Part shown: positions 44,344-53,209 of the stretch, one piece after another | How positions within the stretch are numbered: position 1 is the stretch's first letter | How the letters are laid out: each line of letters begins with the position of its first letter | Origin: Cyanobium sp. CACIAM 14 | GTDB lineage: Bacteria > Cyanobacteriota > Cyanobacteriia > PCC-6307 > Cyanobiaceae | NCBI GenBank assembly: GCA_000708525.1 | Contig: JMRP01000004.1 | Location: forward strand, 62,001-126,000 | DNA length: 64,000 nt | Direction: 5' to 3' | Position numbers and translations under genes: made by a program | Notes under the pieces: model-generated | Databases searched by the model: none | The model's input: only the letters and a program-made list of their open reading frames with translations | What the model was told of the DNA's origin: nothing

Positions 44344-45483
44344 TCAGAACCACTCGGGAACGGCCTCGTCGCTGGTGTTCACGTCGGCTTGCGGGGTGGA
44401 GCGCTGGAACTCCATGGTGATGCTGCGCTTCTGCTCCCCGTCGGCGGCGACCGCCTCGATCGGATAGAGCTGCTGGCCGTCGCGGAAGGGCACCTGCACC
44501 CGGAAGGTGCCGTCGGCCGAGAGGGGCACCTCCTCGCCGCCGATGCTGAGGCGGGCGGCCGGATCGGTGGCTCCGTAGACGATCAGCTCGGCATCGGCCA
44601 CCAGCCAGAAGGACCGCTGACGGGGGGCCACCCCACCGATGCCGGAAGCGCTGCGGCCGGAAGCCCAGGGGCCGGCGCCTGACTCCCAGGCGGCGGCACC
44701 GCCGTGGAGACCGGCGGCGGAGTCGATCTCATGGAAGGCCTCGGAGCCGCGGCCCAGCCGGCGCCACTGGCTGGTGGCCCTCTGGTAGAGCCGCTCGTGC
44801 AGATCGGTGCGGAGGCCCAGGTCGGTGGGAGGCGCAGGCATCCCTGCGGTCTCCTCCGGCAGGGAGAAGGCGGCGAAGGGGTCGGGCGGGATGACGCTCA
44901 GGCTGTCCACCGCGGGGACGTGAGCGGTGGCGGAGAACCCCAGGGAAATCCAGCCGCCGCTGCCGCTCTTGCGGAAGCCGAGCTCGACGCGGTAGTCGCG
45001 GCCCGAGAGAGGCACCGGCAGGAACCACTCGCTGGCGTGGCTGTCCACCACCACCTCCTGCAGGGTGTGGGGATGGGTGGAGCCGCCATCGAGACCGGTC
45101 ACGTCGGCTAGGCGGACGCACAGCTGGGTGGCTCCTTCGGCCAGGGCCCGGCTCCGCTCCTCAGGCGCGATGGACCAGCGCACCTGCGCCCACTGGGGAT
45201 CCCGAGGCAGGAAGGCCACCCAGGTGCGCTCCTGGCCACCCGGTGCGCTGCCCGTGGCTGCGTCGGGAGCGCTGGCCTCGACGGCAGCCGGAGCCGATGC
45301 TCCGGCAGTGGTGCCTCCAGCCTCCGCGGGGACCGCTGCTGCGCGGTTCGCCTGCGGTTGGTCCTGCGTCGCGCCGGCACCCTCGGGCTGGCCGCTGCCG
45401 CCGCCCACGAGGGCTCTGGCCAGGGATCCGAGTCCTCGCAAGGGCTGGCTCAGGAAACTGGAGAACCGGCGAGGACGCGTCAT
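44344..45483 (-). CDS. DUF4912 domain protein
   Basis: 379 residues from ATG 45483 (MTRPRRFSSFLSQPLRG). An Ala/Gly/Pro-rich linker (about 30-85) precedes the domain ERTWVAFLPRDPQWAQVRWSI, LCVRLADVTGLDGGSTHPHT, DSHASEWFLPVPLSGRDYRVELGF, which is the DUF4912 pattern. A second copy-like segment near the end reads FWLVADAELIVYGATDP and PAARLSIGGEEVPLSADGTF. The family is common in cyanobacteria with no assigned biochemical role. No signal peptide or membrane segment is seen. The 106 bases between this gene and the MidA-like stop are GC-rich without clear features. Confidence 0.75.
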   Translation of the reverse strand: MTRPRRFSSFLSQPLRGLGSLARALVGGGSGQPEGAGATQDQPQANRAAAVPAEAGGTTAGASAPAAVEASAPDAATGSAPGGQERTWVAFLPRDPQWAQVRWSIAPEERSRALAEGATQLCVRLADVTGLDGGSTHPHTLQEVVVDSHASEWFLPVPLSGRDYRVELGFRKSGSGGWISLGFSATAHVPAVDSLSVIPPDPFAAFSLPEETAGMPAPPTDLGLRTDLHERLYQRATSQWRRLGRGSEAFHEIDSAAGLHGGAAAWESGAGPWASGRSASGIGGVAPRQRSFWLVADAELIVYGATDPAARLSIGGEEVPLSADGTFRVQVPFRDGQQLYPIEAVAADGEQKRSITMEFQRSTPQADVNTSDEAVPEWF

Positions 45484-45617
45484 GGGCCGAGTGGGCGAGG
45501 CTTCCGGTGATGCTCCCCGATAGGGAGGGCTGGCGCTCCTCCTGTCAGCGAAAGGGCATTTCCCGACCCTACCGGCAGAGCCCAGCACGGGCAACAGGGG
45601 CGCGCCGTTGGATCCCG

Positions 45618-46757
45618 TCAGGGGGAGCAGTCCGGCGTGCCGTTGGCGATGGCCGCGCGGACCGCGGCAGATTCGACGTCGTCCCGGATCGTCACCGATC
45701 CGATGCCGGTGGGCAGCACGAAGCGGACCCGACCGTCACGCACCTTCTTGTCCGACTGCAGGCAGGCCAGCACCGCCTCGGGATCCAGACACGGCCAGTG
45801 AAGGGGCAGCCCGGCGGCCGCCAGCAGCCGCCGCTGCCTCTCCTGATCGGCCTGGCTCCAGAGTCCCATGGCAACGGCGATGTCTCCCGCGGCCAGCATG
45901 CCCAGGGCCACCGCTTCCCCGTGCAGCCAGGTGCCGTAGCCCGAGAGGGTCTCGAGCGCATGGCCGAGGGTGTGGCCGTAGTTGAGGATCGCCCGCAGCC
46001 CCCCTTCCCGTTCGTCGGCCGCCACCACCCGGGCCTTCGCCGCGGCCGAACGCTCCAGCAGCCGCTGCAGCAGCAGCGGACCCACGGCCTGGCGGCTGGC
46101 CAGGCCGCCGGCGGGATCCCGGTTCGCGGCGGCTTCCAGATCCTGGAACAGCACCCCGTCGCCGATGACGGCGTACTTGATCACTTCCGCCATCCCGGCG
46201 CGGAACTCCCGCTCCGGCAGGGTCGCCAGCACGTGGGGATCGACCAGCACCAGCCGGGGCTGATGGAAGGCGCCGATGAGGTTCTTGCCGCCGGGATGGT
46301 TCACCCCCGTCTTGCCGCCGATGGCGGCGTCCACCATCGCCAGCAGGGTGGTGGGGACCTGGACCACCGCGATGCCCCGGAGCCAGGTGGCGGCGGCGAA
46401 CCCGGCCATGTCGCCCACCACCCCGCCCCCCAGGGCAATGATCAGCGAGCCCCGCTCCAGCTGGTGCGCGAAGGCCGCGTCATGGATCTTCGCCACGGTG
46501 GCGGGGGTTTTGTGTTCCTCCCCGGCGTCCACGACAAGCGTCCGCACGTCGAAGCCGGCGGCCTCGAGGCTCGTCAGGGCCTTGTCTCCGTGATGGCCGC
46601 GCACGTCCGGGTTGGTGACCGCCAGCACCCGGGTGCCGGCCCGGAACCCCTGCTCCAGCAGCAGGGAGCCGAGGGAAGCCAGAAGCCCCTCGCCGATCAG
46701 GATCGGATAGGGATCGGCGGCCAGGGAAACCGTGATGGTGCGGTGGTCCTGTGGCAC
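45618..46757 (-). CDS. aroB: 3-dehydroquinate synthase
   Basis: AroB converts DAHP to 3-dehydroquinate, the second step of the shikimate pathway, using NAD+ and a divalent metal. The 379 residues contain [90 protein letters not shown] and HGEAVALGM, including the metal-ligand Glu and two His. The GTG at 46757 ([17 protein letters not shown]) was chosen because the conserved N-terminus begins there; the frame continues upstream opposite recQ. It lies 26 bases after recQ on the same strand. Confidence 0.95.
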   Translation of the reverse strand: MPQDHRTITVSLAADPYPILIGEGLLASLGSLLLEQGFRAGTRVLAVTNPDVRGHHGDKALTSLEAAGFDVRTLVVDAGEEHKTPATVAKIHDAAFAHQLERGSLIIALGGGVVGDMAGFAAATWLRGIAVVQVPTTLLAMVDAAIGGKTGVNHPGGKNLIGAFHQPRLVLVDPHVLATLPEREFRAGMAEVIKYAVIGDGVLFQDLEAAANRDPAGGLASRQAVGPLLLQRLLERSAAAKARVVAADEREGGLRAILNYGHTLGHALETLSGYGTWLHGEAVALGMLAAGDIAVAMGLWSQADQERQRRLLAAAGLPLHWPCLDPEAVLACLQSDKKVRDGRVRFVLPTGIGSVTIRDDVESAAVRAAIANGTPDCSP

Positions 46758-46783
46758 GGACGAGGCGGCGACGGGTGGCGAGG

Positions 46784-48622
46784 CTAGGTCGCGGCGCCAT
46801 GGCGCTGGACCAGATCCAGCACCGCGCCGCCATAGCGGCTCAGCTTGGCCTGTCCGATGCCGGGGACTTCCGAGAGCTCCTCCAGGCTGGTCGGGCGCCG
46901 TTCGGCGATGGCGATCAGGCTGCGGTCGTGAAAGACCAGGTAGGGCGGCAACCGCTGCTGCCGCGCCTGTTCCAGCCTCCAGAGCTTGAGGGTCGCCAGC
47001 AGTTCCGGGTCGGCGCCGCCCGTGGCCGTGGTCCCCGGGGTCGCACCCGGCACGGCGACTCCATCCCCCCCACCACGGCGGCGCTCCCGGGCCGCCGGCG
47101 GCAGGCGCACCTCCAGACGGGCCTGCCCCCGCAGGAGGGGCCGCACCCGCTCCTCGGGGCCGAAGCAGAGCCCCCCATGGCCGTCCGGGGCGGCAAGGAG
47201 ATACCCCCGCGCGATCAGCTGGCGGAACAGAGCGCGCCACTGGCCGCGGTCCAGTTCCCGGCCGATGCCATGCACCCCCAGCCGGTCGTGTCCCAGGCTG
47301 CGGATCCGCTCGGAGCCGCTGCCCAGCAGCACGTCCACCAGGTGGGCCGCACCGAAGCGGGCCCCTGTGCGGTAGACGGCCGAGAGGGCCTTGCGTGCTG
47401 CTTCGGTGACGTCCATGCCGGGGTTCGGCTCCAGGCAGATGTCGCAGTTGCCGCAGTCGGCAGCCATCGGATCGCCCAGGTAGTGCAGCAGGATCCGCCG
47501 GCGGCAGCTGGAGGCCTCGGCGTAGCCGATCAGGGCATCGAGCCGGCCATGTTCGATGCGTTTCTGGAGGGAATCGGCGCCGGAGTCGTCGATGAAGCGC
47601 CGCAGCTTGGGCACATCGCCGCCGCCGTGCACCATCCAGGCCACGGCGGGGAGGCCGTCACGGCCGGCGCGCCCGGTCTCCTGGTAGTAGGCCTCCAGGC
47701 TCCTCGGCAGATCCACGTGGGCCACGAAGCGCACGTCCGGCTTGTCGATCCCCATGCCGAAGGCGATCGTGGCCACCACGATCACGCCGCTGTCGTGGCG
47801 GAAGCGCTCCAGAGCGGCGGCGCGCTCACCCGGGCTGAGCCCCGCGTGATAGGGGATTGCATCGTGCCCTTCGGCGGCGAGGACCGCCGCGAACTGCTCC
47901 ACCCTGCGGCGGGAGCGGGCGTAGACGATGCCGGCGTGACCGCGCTGTCTGGCGAGAAAGGCCAGCAGCTGGCGCCGCGCATCCTGCTTGTCCTGCACCA
48001 GGTAGCGGATGTTGGGCCGATCGAAGCTGGCGAGGAATACCCCCGCCTGCTCCAGCTTCAGGCGGCTGACGATCTCGGAGCGGGTGCGGGGATCGGCCGT
48101 GGCGGTGAGGGCGATCCGCGGCACCGCGGGGAAGCGCTCCGCCAGGAGCGCCAGGTGCAGGTACTCCGGCCGGAAATCATGCCCCCACTGGGAAACGCAA
48201 TGGGCCTCGTCGATGGCGAACAGGGCCAGGGGCAGCCCGGCGAGTCTCTCGATCAGATCGCCCCCCAGCAGCCGCTCCGGCGACACGTAGAGCAGATCCA
48301 GCCGGCCCTCCCGCAGTTCCCGCCAGGTGCTGGCCAGGGCTTCGCGATCTTCGCCGGAATGCAGGGCGGCGGCGCGCACCCCCGCCTGGCGCAGGGCGGC
48401 CACCTGGTCCTGCATCAGGGCGATCAGGGGCGATACCACCACCGCCGTTCCCTGCCGGCAGAGGGCGGGGATCTGATAGCAGAGGGATTTGCCGCCGCCG
48501 GTGGGCATCAGCACCAGGGCCGATCCGCCGCCCACCACGTGCGCGACGATCGCGGCCTGGGGACCGCGGAAGGCGTCGTAACCGAAGACCTGGCGAAGAA
48601 CCTCCGTGGGATCGGGCGTCAT
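46784..48622 (-). CDS. recQ: ATP-dependent DNA helicase RecQ
   Basis: 612 residues. Motif I is [17 protein letters not shown], motif Ia [13 protein letters not shown], motif [21 protein letters not shown], motif [13 protein letters not shown], then [13 protein letters not shown] and [17 protein letters not shown] with [10 protein letters not shown]. The zinc-binding RQC subdomain ([12 protein letters not shown] and CGNCDIC) and winged helix follow. A C-terminal HRDC domain starts near [20 protein letters not shown] and ends [15 protein letters not shown]. Full-length RecQ architecture for recombination and fork repair. Confidence 0.95.
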   Translation of the reverse strand: MTPDPTEVLRQVFGYDAFRGPQAAIVAHVVGGGSALVLMPTGGGKSLCYQIPALCRQGTAVVVSPLIALMQDQVAALRQAGVRAAALHSGEDREALASTWRELREGRLDLLYVSPERLLGGDLIERLAGLPLALFAIDEAHCVSQWGHDFRPEYLHLALLAERFPAVPRIALTATADPRTRSEIVSRLKLEQAGVFLASFDRPNIRYLVQDKQDARRQLLAFLARQRGHAGIVYARSRRRVEQFAAVLAAEGHDAIPYHAGLSPGERAAALERFRHDSGVIVVATIAFGMGIDKPDVRFVAHVDLPRSLEAYYQETGRAGRDGLPAVAWMVHGGGDVPKLRRFIDDSGADSLQKRIEHGRLDALIGYAEASSCRRRILLHYLGDPMAADCGNCDICLEPNPGMDVTEAARKALSAVYRTGARFGAAHLVDVLLGSGSERIRSLGHDRLGVHGIGRELDRGQWRALFRQLIARGYLLAAPDGHGGLCFGPEERVRPLLRGQARLEVRLPPAARERRRGGGDGVAVPGATPGTTATGGADPELLATLKLWRLEQARQQRLPPYLVFHDRSLIAIAERRPTSLEELSEVPGIGQAKLSRYGGAVLDLVQRHGAAT

Positions 48623-48716
48623 GGCGCAGCTGGTGCGGGCGGCATCGGCGGGGGCCGGCGATCAGGACGATTGTCGATCGTGTGCCCCTCCGCAGCCGTT
48701 CCGGCAGGATGCACCC

Positions 48717-49613
48717 ATGCCCCAACCCCCCGCACCGGCACCGCCTGCCAGCCGCTCTCCCTGGGCGTTCCTGGCGCCGGCGCTGCTGCTGCTGGCGGTC
48801 TCGGTGCTGATCCCGGCCGCCATGGCCCTGGTGATCAGCTTCTCCCGCACCGGACTGGATGTGAGCGAGCCCCTCACCTTCGTGGGCCTGGCCAACTTCC
48901 GTCGTCTCCTGGCGGATCCGATGCTGCTCAAGGTCACCGGCACCACGTTCCTCTACCTGGTGGGGGTGGTGCCGCCGATCGTTCTCGGGGCCCTGACCCT
49001 GGCGGTGCTGGTGAACCGCCGTCTGCCCGGGATCCACTGGTTCCGCGGCGCGTTCTACACGCCGGTGCTGGTGTCGCTGGTGGTGGCGGCGATCGCCTTC
49101 CGCTGGCTCTACGCCGAGAACGGCCTGATCAACGGCTGGCTGTCGGCGCTGCTCGGGGATCGCTTCACCCCGATCGGCTTCCTCACCTCCGCCGCCCTGG
49201 CCCTGCCCTCGGTGATGCTGGTGACCCTATGGAAGGGTCTGGGTTATTACATGATCATCTTCCTGGCCGGACTGCAGGGGATCTCCGCCGATCTCTACGA
49301 GGCGGCGGCCCTCGATGGCAGCGAGGGATGGCGCCGCCACCTCGACATCACCCTGCCCCTGCTGCGTCCGTACATCACCCTGGTGGCGGTGATCTCGGCC
49401 ATCGGGGCCACCAAGGTGTTCGAGGAGGTCTACCTCATGACCCAGGGCGGCCCGGCCGACAGCACCCGCACGATCGTCTACTACGTCTATGACCAGGCCT
49501 TCTCCGAACTGGAGATCAGCTACGCCTGCACGGTGGGGCTGGCCCTGTTCCTGATCGTCCTGCTGCTCAGCCTGATCCGCTACGCCTTCGCCGCCGACAA
49601 CCCCCTCCAGTGA
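48717..49613 (+). CDS. Carbohydrate ABC transporter permease (MalF/GgtC-like)
   Basis: 298 residues with six membrane helices (WAFLAPALLLLAVSVLIPAA, FLYLVGVVPPIVLGALTLAV, VLVSLVVAAIAFRWLYA, ALALPSVMLVTLWKGLGYYM, ITLVAVISAIGATKVFEEVY, VGLALFLIVLLLSLIRYAF). The EAA coupling loop is YEAAALDGSEGWRRHLDITL. This is the MalF/UgpA-type sugar permease family; in cyanobacteria the closest systems import compatible solutes such as glucosylglycerol. Binding protein, partner permease and ATPase are not adjacent, so its partners are encoded elsewhere. It is divergent from recQ. Confidence 0.85.
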   Translation: MPQPPAPAPPASRSPWAFLAPALLLLAVSVLIPAAMALVISFSRTGLDVSEPLTFVGLANFRRLLADPMLLKVTGTTFLYLVGVVPPIVLGALTLAVLVNRRLPGIHWFRGAFYTPVLVSLVVAAIAFRWLYAENGLINGWLSALLGDRFTPIGFLTSAALALPSVMLVTLWKGLGYYMIIFLAGLQGISADLYEAAALDGSEGWRRHLDITLPLLRPYITLVAVISAIGATKVFEEVYLMTQGGPADSTRTIVYYVYDQAFSELEISYACTVGLALFLIVLLLSLIRYAFAADNPLQ

Positions 49614-49686
49614 GGCTTGACCCCCCGGTGGCAGGCTGGTGCGCTGAGGTGAACGATCCTCCAGGGTGCAGACCGGCGCGGACCCC

Positions 49687-50960
49687 ATGAGCCAGGCCTC
49701 CCACGCTCCCCCAGGAGCCATCGGCATCGTGGGGGGTGGCCAGCTGGCCTGGATGCTGGCCGAGGCGGCCGAAGACCTTGGCGTGCCCCTGCACGTGCAG
49801 ACCCCCGGCGCCGATGATCCGGCCACCCGCGGTGCCGCCAGTGTCGTGCTGGCGCCGGTCGACGATGTGGTCGCCACGCGGGAGCTGGCCAACCGCTGCA
49901 GCGCGATCAGCTTCGAGAACGAGTGGATTCCCGTCGATGCCCTCCGGGCGCTGGACGGCCCGTGGATCGATTTCCGCCCCAGTCTCGATGCCTTGCAGCC
50001 CCTGCTCAGCAAGGCCTCCCAGCGCCGGCTGCTCAATGATCTGCATCTGCCCGCCCCGCACTGGTGTGCGCTGGCCGAGGTGCTCCGGCCCAGCGCACCT
50101 GCCCGTCCGGAGGGAGCGCAGGCCGCGGTGGCCGCCGGATCGCCTGTGCCATTGCCCCTGCCGGAAGCCCCGCCATCCCCTCCACGGCTCCCGGACGGTT
50201 TCACCTTCCCCCTGATGGCCAAGGCCAGCCGGGGCGGCTACGACGGCCGGGGCACGATCCCCCTGGCCGACCAGGCTGCCCTCGAGGAGCTGCTGGGCAG
50301 GGTCGATCCCGGCGACTGGATCCTCGAGGAGTTGGTGAGCTTCGAGCTGGAGCTCGCCCTGGTGGCCTGCCGGAACAAGCTCGGGCAGGTGGACTGCTTC
50401 CCCCTGGTGCAGACCCATCAGCACCGCCGCGTCTGTGACTGGGTGCTGTTCCCTGCTCCGGTGGATCACCGGGTCGAGGTGTTCGCCCGCAACGTGGCCG
50501 CGTCCCTGCTCACCGCCCTGGACTACGTGGGGGTGCTGTCGATCGAATTCTTCTACGGTCCCGGCGGACTGCAGGTCAACGAACTGGCGCCCCGCACCCA
50601 CAACTCCGGCCACTTCAGCATCGAGGCCTGCCGCACCAGCCAGTTCGCCCAGCAGGTGCGCATCGTTGCCGGCCTGCCCATGGGGCCCACCGATCCGGTG
50701 GTCCCCGGGGCCCTGATGGTGAATCTGCTCGGTCCCGACGACGGCGACCCCGAGCAGCTGGAACGTCGGCGCGCCCTGGCAGCCCTCGAGGGGGCCCACC
50801 TGCACTGGTATGGCAAGAAGGGGGGCGGGCGGGCCGCAAGCTGGGCCATCTCACCATGCTGCTGGAGGGCGGCACGGCGGCCGAGCGGGAGCGGGAGAGG
50901 CGCCGCAGGCTGGCCGAGGTGCGGGCCATCTGGCCGCTTCCCAGCGGAAACACCCCTTAG
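49687..50960 (+). CDS. purK: N5-carboxyaminoimidazole ribonucleotide synthase, apparent one-base frameshift near the end
   Basis: PurK carboxylates AIR in purine synthesis (ATP-grasp fold). IGIVGGGQLAWMLAEAAEDL, ISFENEWIPVDALRAL, FPLMAKASRGGYDGRGTIPL, DWILEELVSFELELALVACR, LSIEFFYGPGGLQVNELAPR and HNSGHFSIEACRTSQFAQQV are in order. At HLHWYGKKGG the frame enters unrelated sequence that runs on to 51234. Adding one G to the six-G run at 50820-50825 instead gives RAGRKLGHLTMLLEGGTAAE and the natural stop TAG at 50958-50960, total 424 residues. The restored ending (KLGHLT) is a conserved PurK feature. An extra insert of about 35 residues (APARPEGAQAAVAAG...) lies in the middle. Confidence 0.9.
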
Positions 50961-51200
50961 GATGAACTCGGACTGCTGTGTTGGTGACTGCCTTTCACAG
51001 TTTTCTGATCTGACTTCCTTTCGACGCGGGGAGTCTTCAGCGACGGCAACGTATACCGGCTTCCCTGCCGGAAACGAAGCCCCGCCCCTGACACCCCATC
51101 TGGTTCTTCCAGGTCGAACACTGGGGCAAGACGGCATGGTGGTCCACCCTCTTTCCCTGGCGTCCCCGATGGCCGTCGGTCGGCCGATGGACGCCACTCC
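50961..51200. other. Intergenic region between purK and the nitroreductase gene
   Basis: About 240 bases between convergent genes. It has lower GC in the first 90 bases and a short imperfect inverted repeat around GGCTTCC...GGAAACGAAGCC (about 51059-51083) that might end purK transcription. No gene is supported; the open frame across it exists only because of the purK frameshift. Confidence 0.3.
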
Positions 51201-51875
51201 TCAACGGATCTCGATCAGGCTCTCCGGCGCATAGCGGACCTTGGCCAGGGAGGCGTAGCGATCCTCGTGGTGGCGGTAGCCGGCCGCGCACACCACGCAG
51301 CTCCGGTAGGGACCGCCTTCCAGGTGCAGGATCCGGTCGTAGTCGGCGGGGGAGAATCCCTCGATCGGGCAGGCATCCACCGCCATCAGAGCCGCCGCGG
51401 TGAGAAAGGTTCCCAGGGCGATGTACACCTGGTTGCTGGCCCAGCGATCGATCGCTCCGCTGCGGGGTCCGTCGATCAGGTCCTTCTGCATCAGCGAGCG
51501 GTACGGTTCGAGCTGCTCCGCCGTCAGTCCTCTGGCCTCGGCGGTGGCCTGGATCAGGCGGTCCAGATCCTCCGGGCCGATGGCGGTGCGGGCCAGGAAC
51601 ACCACCAGGTGCGAGCAGTCGGTGATCTGGGGCTGATCCCAGGAATGGGGCCGCAGCGCCGCGCGCAGCTTGGGATCCTCGATCAGCAGGAACTTCCAGG
51701 GCTGCAGTCCGTAGCTGGATGGGCTCTGCACCAGGGCGTCCTCCAGGGCCGCCCAGATCGGCGCCGGGATGCGGCGGCCGGCATCGAAGCGCTTGGTGGC
51801 ATAGCGCCAGCGCAGGGCACCGGCCAGATCGGCGGGCGTACAGGCCATGCTGTCGGGGAGAGGGATCCGCATCAT
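51201..51875 (-). CDS. NAD(P)H-dependent nitroreductase-family flavoprotein
   Basis: 224 residues of the FMN-dependent nitroreductase fold. N-terminal RYATKRFDAGRRIPAPIWAAL, the FMN-contact segment QSPSSYGLQPWKFLLIEDPK, the middle helix SNQVYIALGTFLTAAALMAVDACPIEGF, and a C-terminal YRHHEDRYASLAKVRYAPESLIE. This resembles E. coli NfsB. The start was put at ATG 51875 (MMRIPLPDSMACTPADLAGA); ATG 51848 is possible. It could reduce flavins or quinones; a role as flavin reductase for SsuD is only speculation given the distance. Confidence 0.85.
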   Translation of the reverse strand: MMRIPLPDSMACTPADLAGALRWRYATKRFDAGRRIPAPIWAALEDALVQSPSSYGLQPWKFLLIEDPKLRAALRPHSWDQPQITDCSHLVVFLARTAIGPEDLDRLIQATAEARGLTAEQLEPYRSLMQKDLIDGPRSGAIDRWASNQVYIALGTFLTAAALMAVDACPIEGFSPADYDRILHLEGGPYRSCVVCAAGYRHHEDRYASLAKVRYAPESLIEIR

Positions 51876-51886
51876 GGCGGCCGCTG

Positions 51887-52372
51887 GTGGCAGGCAAGCT
51901 GGAAGCAAGTCCGTTCGTCGCCGTGGCCAGCGATTCACCCAGCTTCCAGCACGCCTTCGAGCGGCTGCTCGCCCGCGCCCCGGGCCCCGTCTTCCCCCGC
52001 GCCCGGGCCCTCTACCTGCAGAAATATTCACTGGAGGCGGAGCGGGACAGCGAATTCCGCACCTTCCTGCTCGAGGAGGAGATTCAGGAGAGTCCGGCCG
52101 GCGCCCTGAGGATCAGGGCTCTGGCCCTGGCCATCGTGGCCTGGGGGCAATCCCGCATCGATGACGCCGCCGCGGCCGCCTACCTGACCCGCCGCTGGGG
52201 GCTGAACGCTCTCGAACTGCAGGTGGTGGAGGGCAGGGGATGGTTCCGCGATGGCGGGGCCTATGCCCGCTTCCGCGCGCCGGCGGTCTACGAACGCGCC
52301 GCCCCCACCACCCTGGTCAGCTCGCCAGCCGATCCAGCTGCTCCTGCAGTTGATCCCGACTCAGACGGGTGA
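51887..52372 (+). CDS. Conserved hypothetical cyanobacterial protein
   Basis: About 161 residues from GTG 51887 (VAGKLEASPFVAVASDSPSF). It is a helical, soluble protein with FERLLARAPGPVFPRARALY, LQKYSLEAERDSEFRTFLLEEE and a C-terminal YLTRRWGLNALELQVVEGRGW. I do not recognise a domain. It is divergent from the nitroreductase gene with only about 11 bases between starts. Its 3' end overlaps the convergent DUF2103 gene by 56 bases, so the true C-terminus may be shorter or the gene could contain an undetected frame error near the end. Confidence 0.6.
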   Translation: MAGKLEASPFVAVASDSPSFQHAFERLLARAPGPVFPRARALYLQKYSLEAERDSEFRTFLLEEEIQESPAGALRIRALALAIVAWGQSRIDDAAAAAYLTRRWGLNALELQVVEGRGWFRDGGAYARFRAPAVYERAAPTTLVSSPADPAAPAVDPDSDG

Positions 52373-52592
52373 CCACGAAGACCTCCTGGGCCGTGGTGCC
52401 CCGGCGGGCCAGCAGCTTGTGCCCTCCGGTGATCGGGCTCGACACCCGCAGCCGCAGCCCGTTGCTGCGTCCCCGCACGCGGGTGATCACCGCGGGGGTG
52501 ATCGTGTCGATGTCCGCCAGCCTCGCCAGTTTCCTCAGGAGCGGGATCAGGCCCTCCACGTAGGTGCTGTGGGTGATGACCAGCCTGCCCAT
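52317..52592 (-). CDS. DUF2103 predicted metal-binding protein
   Basis: 91 residues: LVITHSTYVEGLIPLLRKLA, TITPAVITRVRGRSNGLRLRV, PITGGHKLLARRGTTAQEVFVVT. This is the DUF2103 pattern (small KH-like proteins annotated as predicted metal-binding). The full domain is present with a short tail. It lies 10 bases after clpS on the same strand. Function unknown. Confidence 0.75.
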   Translation of the reverse strand: MGRLVITHSTYVEGLIPLLRKLARLADIDTITPAVITRVRGRSNGLRLRVSSPITGGHKLLARRGTTAQEVFVVTRLSRDQLQEQLDRLAS

Positions 52593-52602
52593 GGCGGCCT
52601 GC

Positions 52603-52896
52603 TCAGCCCCGGCCCAGGGGTGCCATCGTCAGTCCCTCGGCCGCCAGCAGTTGGTGATAGAGCTCCCCCTGCTCGAGGGGACCGCTCCAGACCACCGCTG
52701 ATCCCTCGGCATCGATCCGATGGGCCAGCTGCCAGGCCCGATCGGGCTGCATGCCGGGCAGATGGCGCACCAGGGCGTCCACCACATGCTGGAAGGTGTT
52801 GACATCGTCGTCCAGCACGATCACGTGAACGTCGGGGTAACGCTCCTGCAGACGCTGACCCGCCTCGGCGGTGCTTCGGGTGGGAGTGACGACCAT
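52603..52896 (-). CDS. clpS: ATP-dependent Clp protease adaptor ClpS
   Basis: 97 residues from ATG 52896. The core YPDVHVIVLDDDVNTFQHVVDALVRHLPGM and the following RAWQLAHRIDAEGSAVVWSG match ClpS. ClpS delivers N-degron substrates to ClpC/ClpA. The Asp-Asp-Asp and His residues that bind the substrate's alpha-amino group are visible (DDDVNTF; HRIDAEG). The usual Leu-Thr-Met-Ala C-terminus appears as GLTMAPLGRG. Divergent from petN, with 63 bases between. Confidence 0.9.
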   Translation of the reverse strand: MVVTPTRSTAEAGQRLQERYPDVHVIVLDDDVNTFQHVVDALVRHLPGMQPDRAWQLAHRIDAEGSAVVWSGPLEQGELYHQLLAAEGLTMAPLGRG

Positions 52897-52959
52897 GAAC
52901 CTTCGGCGACTGCCGATCACCAGCGTAGGTAACATGCGCCCATCCCTGATGCGGGCTCG

Positions 52960-53061
52960 ATGTTGATCACCCTTGGCTGGTCCGCCCTGGCGGCCATGTT
53001 CACCTTCTCGATCGCCATGGTGGTGTGGGGCCGGAACGGTGACAACACCATCGGTTTCTGA
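52960..53061 (+). CDS. petN: Cytochrome b6-f complex subunit VIII
   Basis: PetN is a single-helix subunit of the thylakoid cytochrome b6f complex. The 33-residue product has one transmembrane helix and the invariant C-terminal half ([18 protein letters not shown]; family GRNGDG/NF ending). The start is ATG 52960 and the stop TGA 53059-53061. The next small gene starts inside its 3' end in another frame. Confidence 0.93.
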   Translation: MLITLGWSALAAMFTFSIAMVVWGRNGDNTIGF

Positions 53062-53209
53062 GCTGGCCCTCCCCTCCACCACCACCCTGCTGGCGGGTCT
53101 GGCCTCGGCCCTGCTGCTCTTCGTGACGGTCGGAGTGATCTATCTCTCCACGGTCGAATGGCGTGACCGGCGGCGCCGCAAGGCACAGGAAGCCCGCTCC
53201 CGTTCGTGA
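53039..53209 (+). CDS. Small single-pass membrane protein overlapping petN
   Basis: 56 residues from GTG 53039 ([20 protein letters not shown]), which overlaps petN by 23 bases in a different frame. One hydrophobic helix ([20 protein letters not shown]) is followed by [20 protein letters not shown], giving an N-out/C-in single-pass topology. Its stop overlaps the cofH start (GTGA), so it is a link in a chain of coupled genes. I do not recognise the family; similar short proteins sit beside petN in picocyanobacteria, but their role is not known to me. Confidence 0.6.
   Translation: MTTPSVSELALPSTTTLLAGLASALLLFVTVGVIYLSTVEWRDRRRRKAQEARSRS

Noticed and set aside
50961..51234. Possible small gene or high-light-inducible-type protein downstream of purK
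   Set aside because: The open frame exists only as read-through of the frameshifted purK, contains no chlorophyll-binding helix and has no ribosome site.
51037..51897. Minus-strand frame overlapping the nitroreductase in another register
   Set aside because: The nitroreductase frame carries the FMN-site motifs; this one is Arg/Pro-rich with none.
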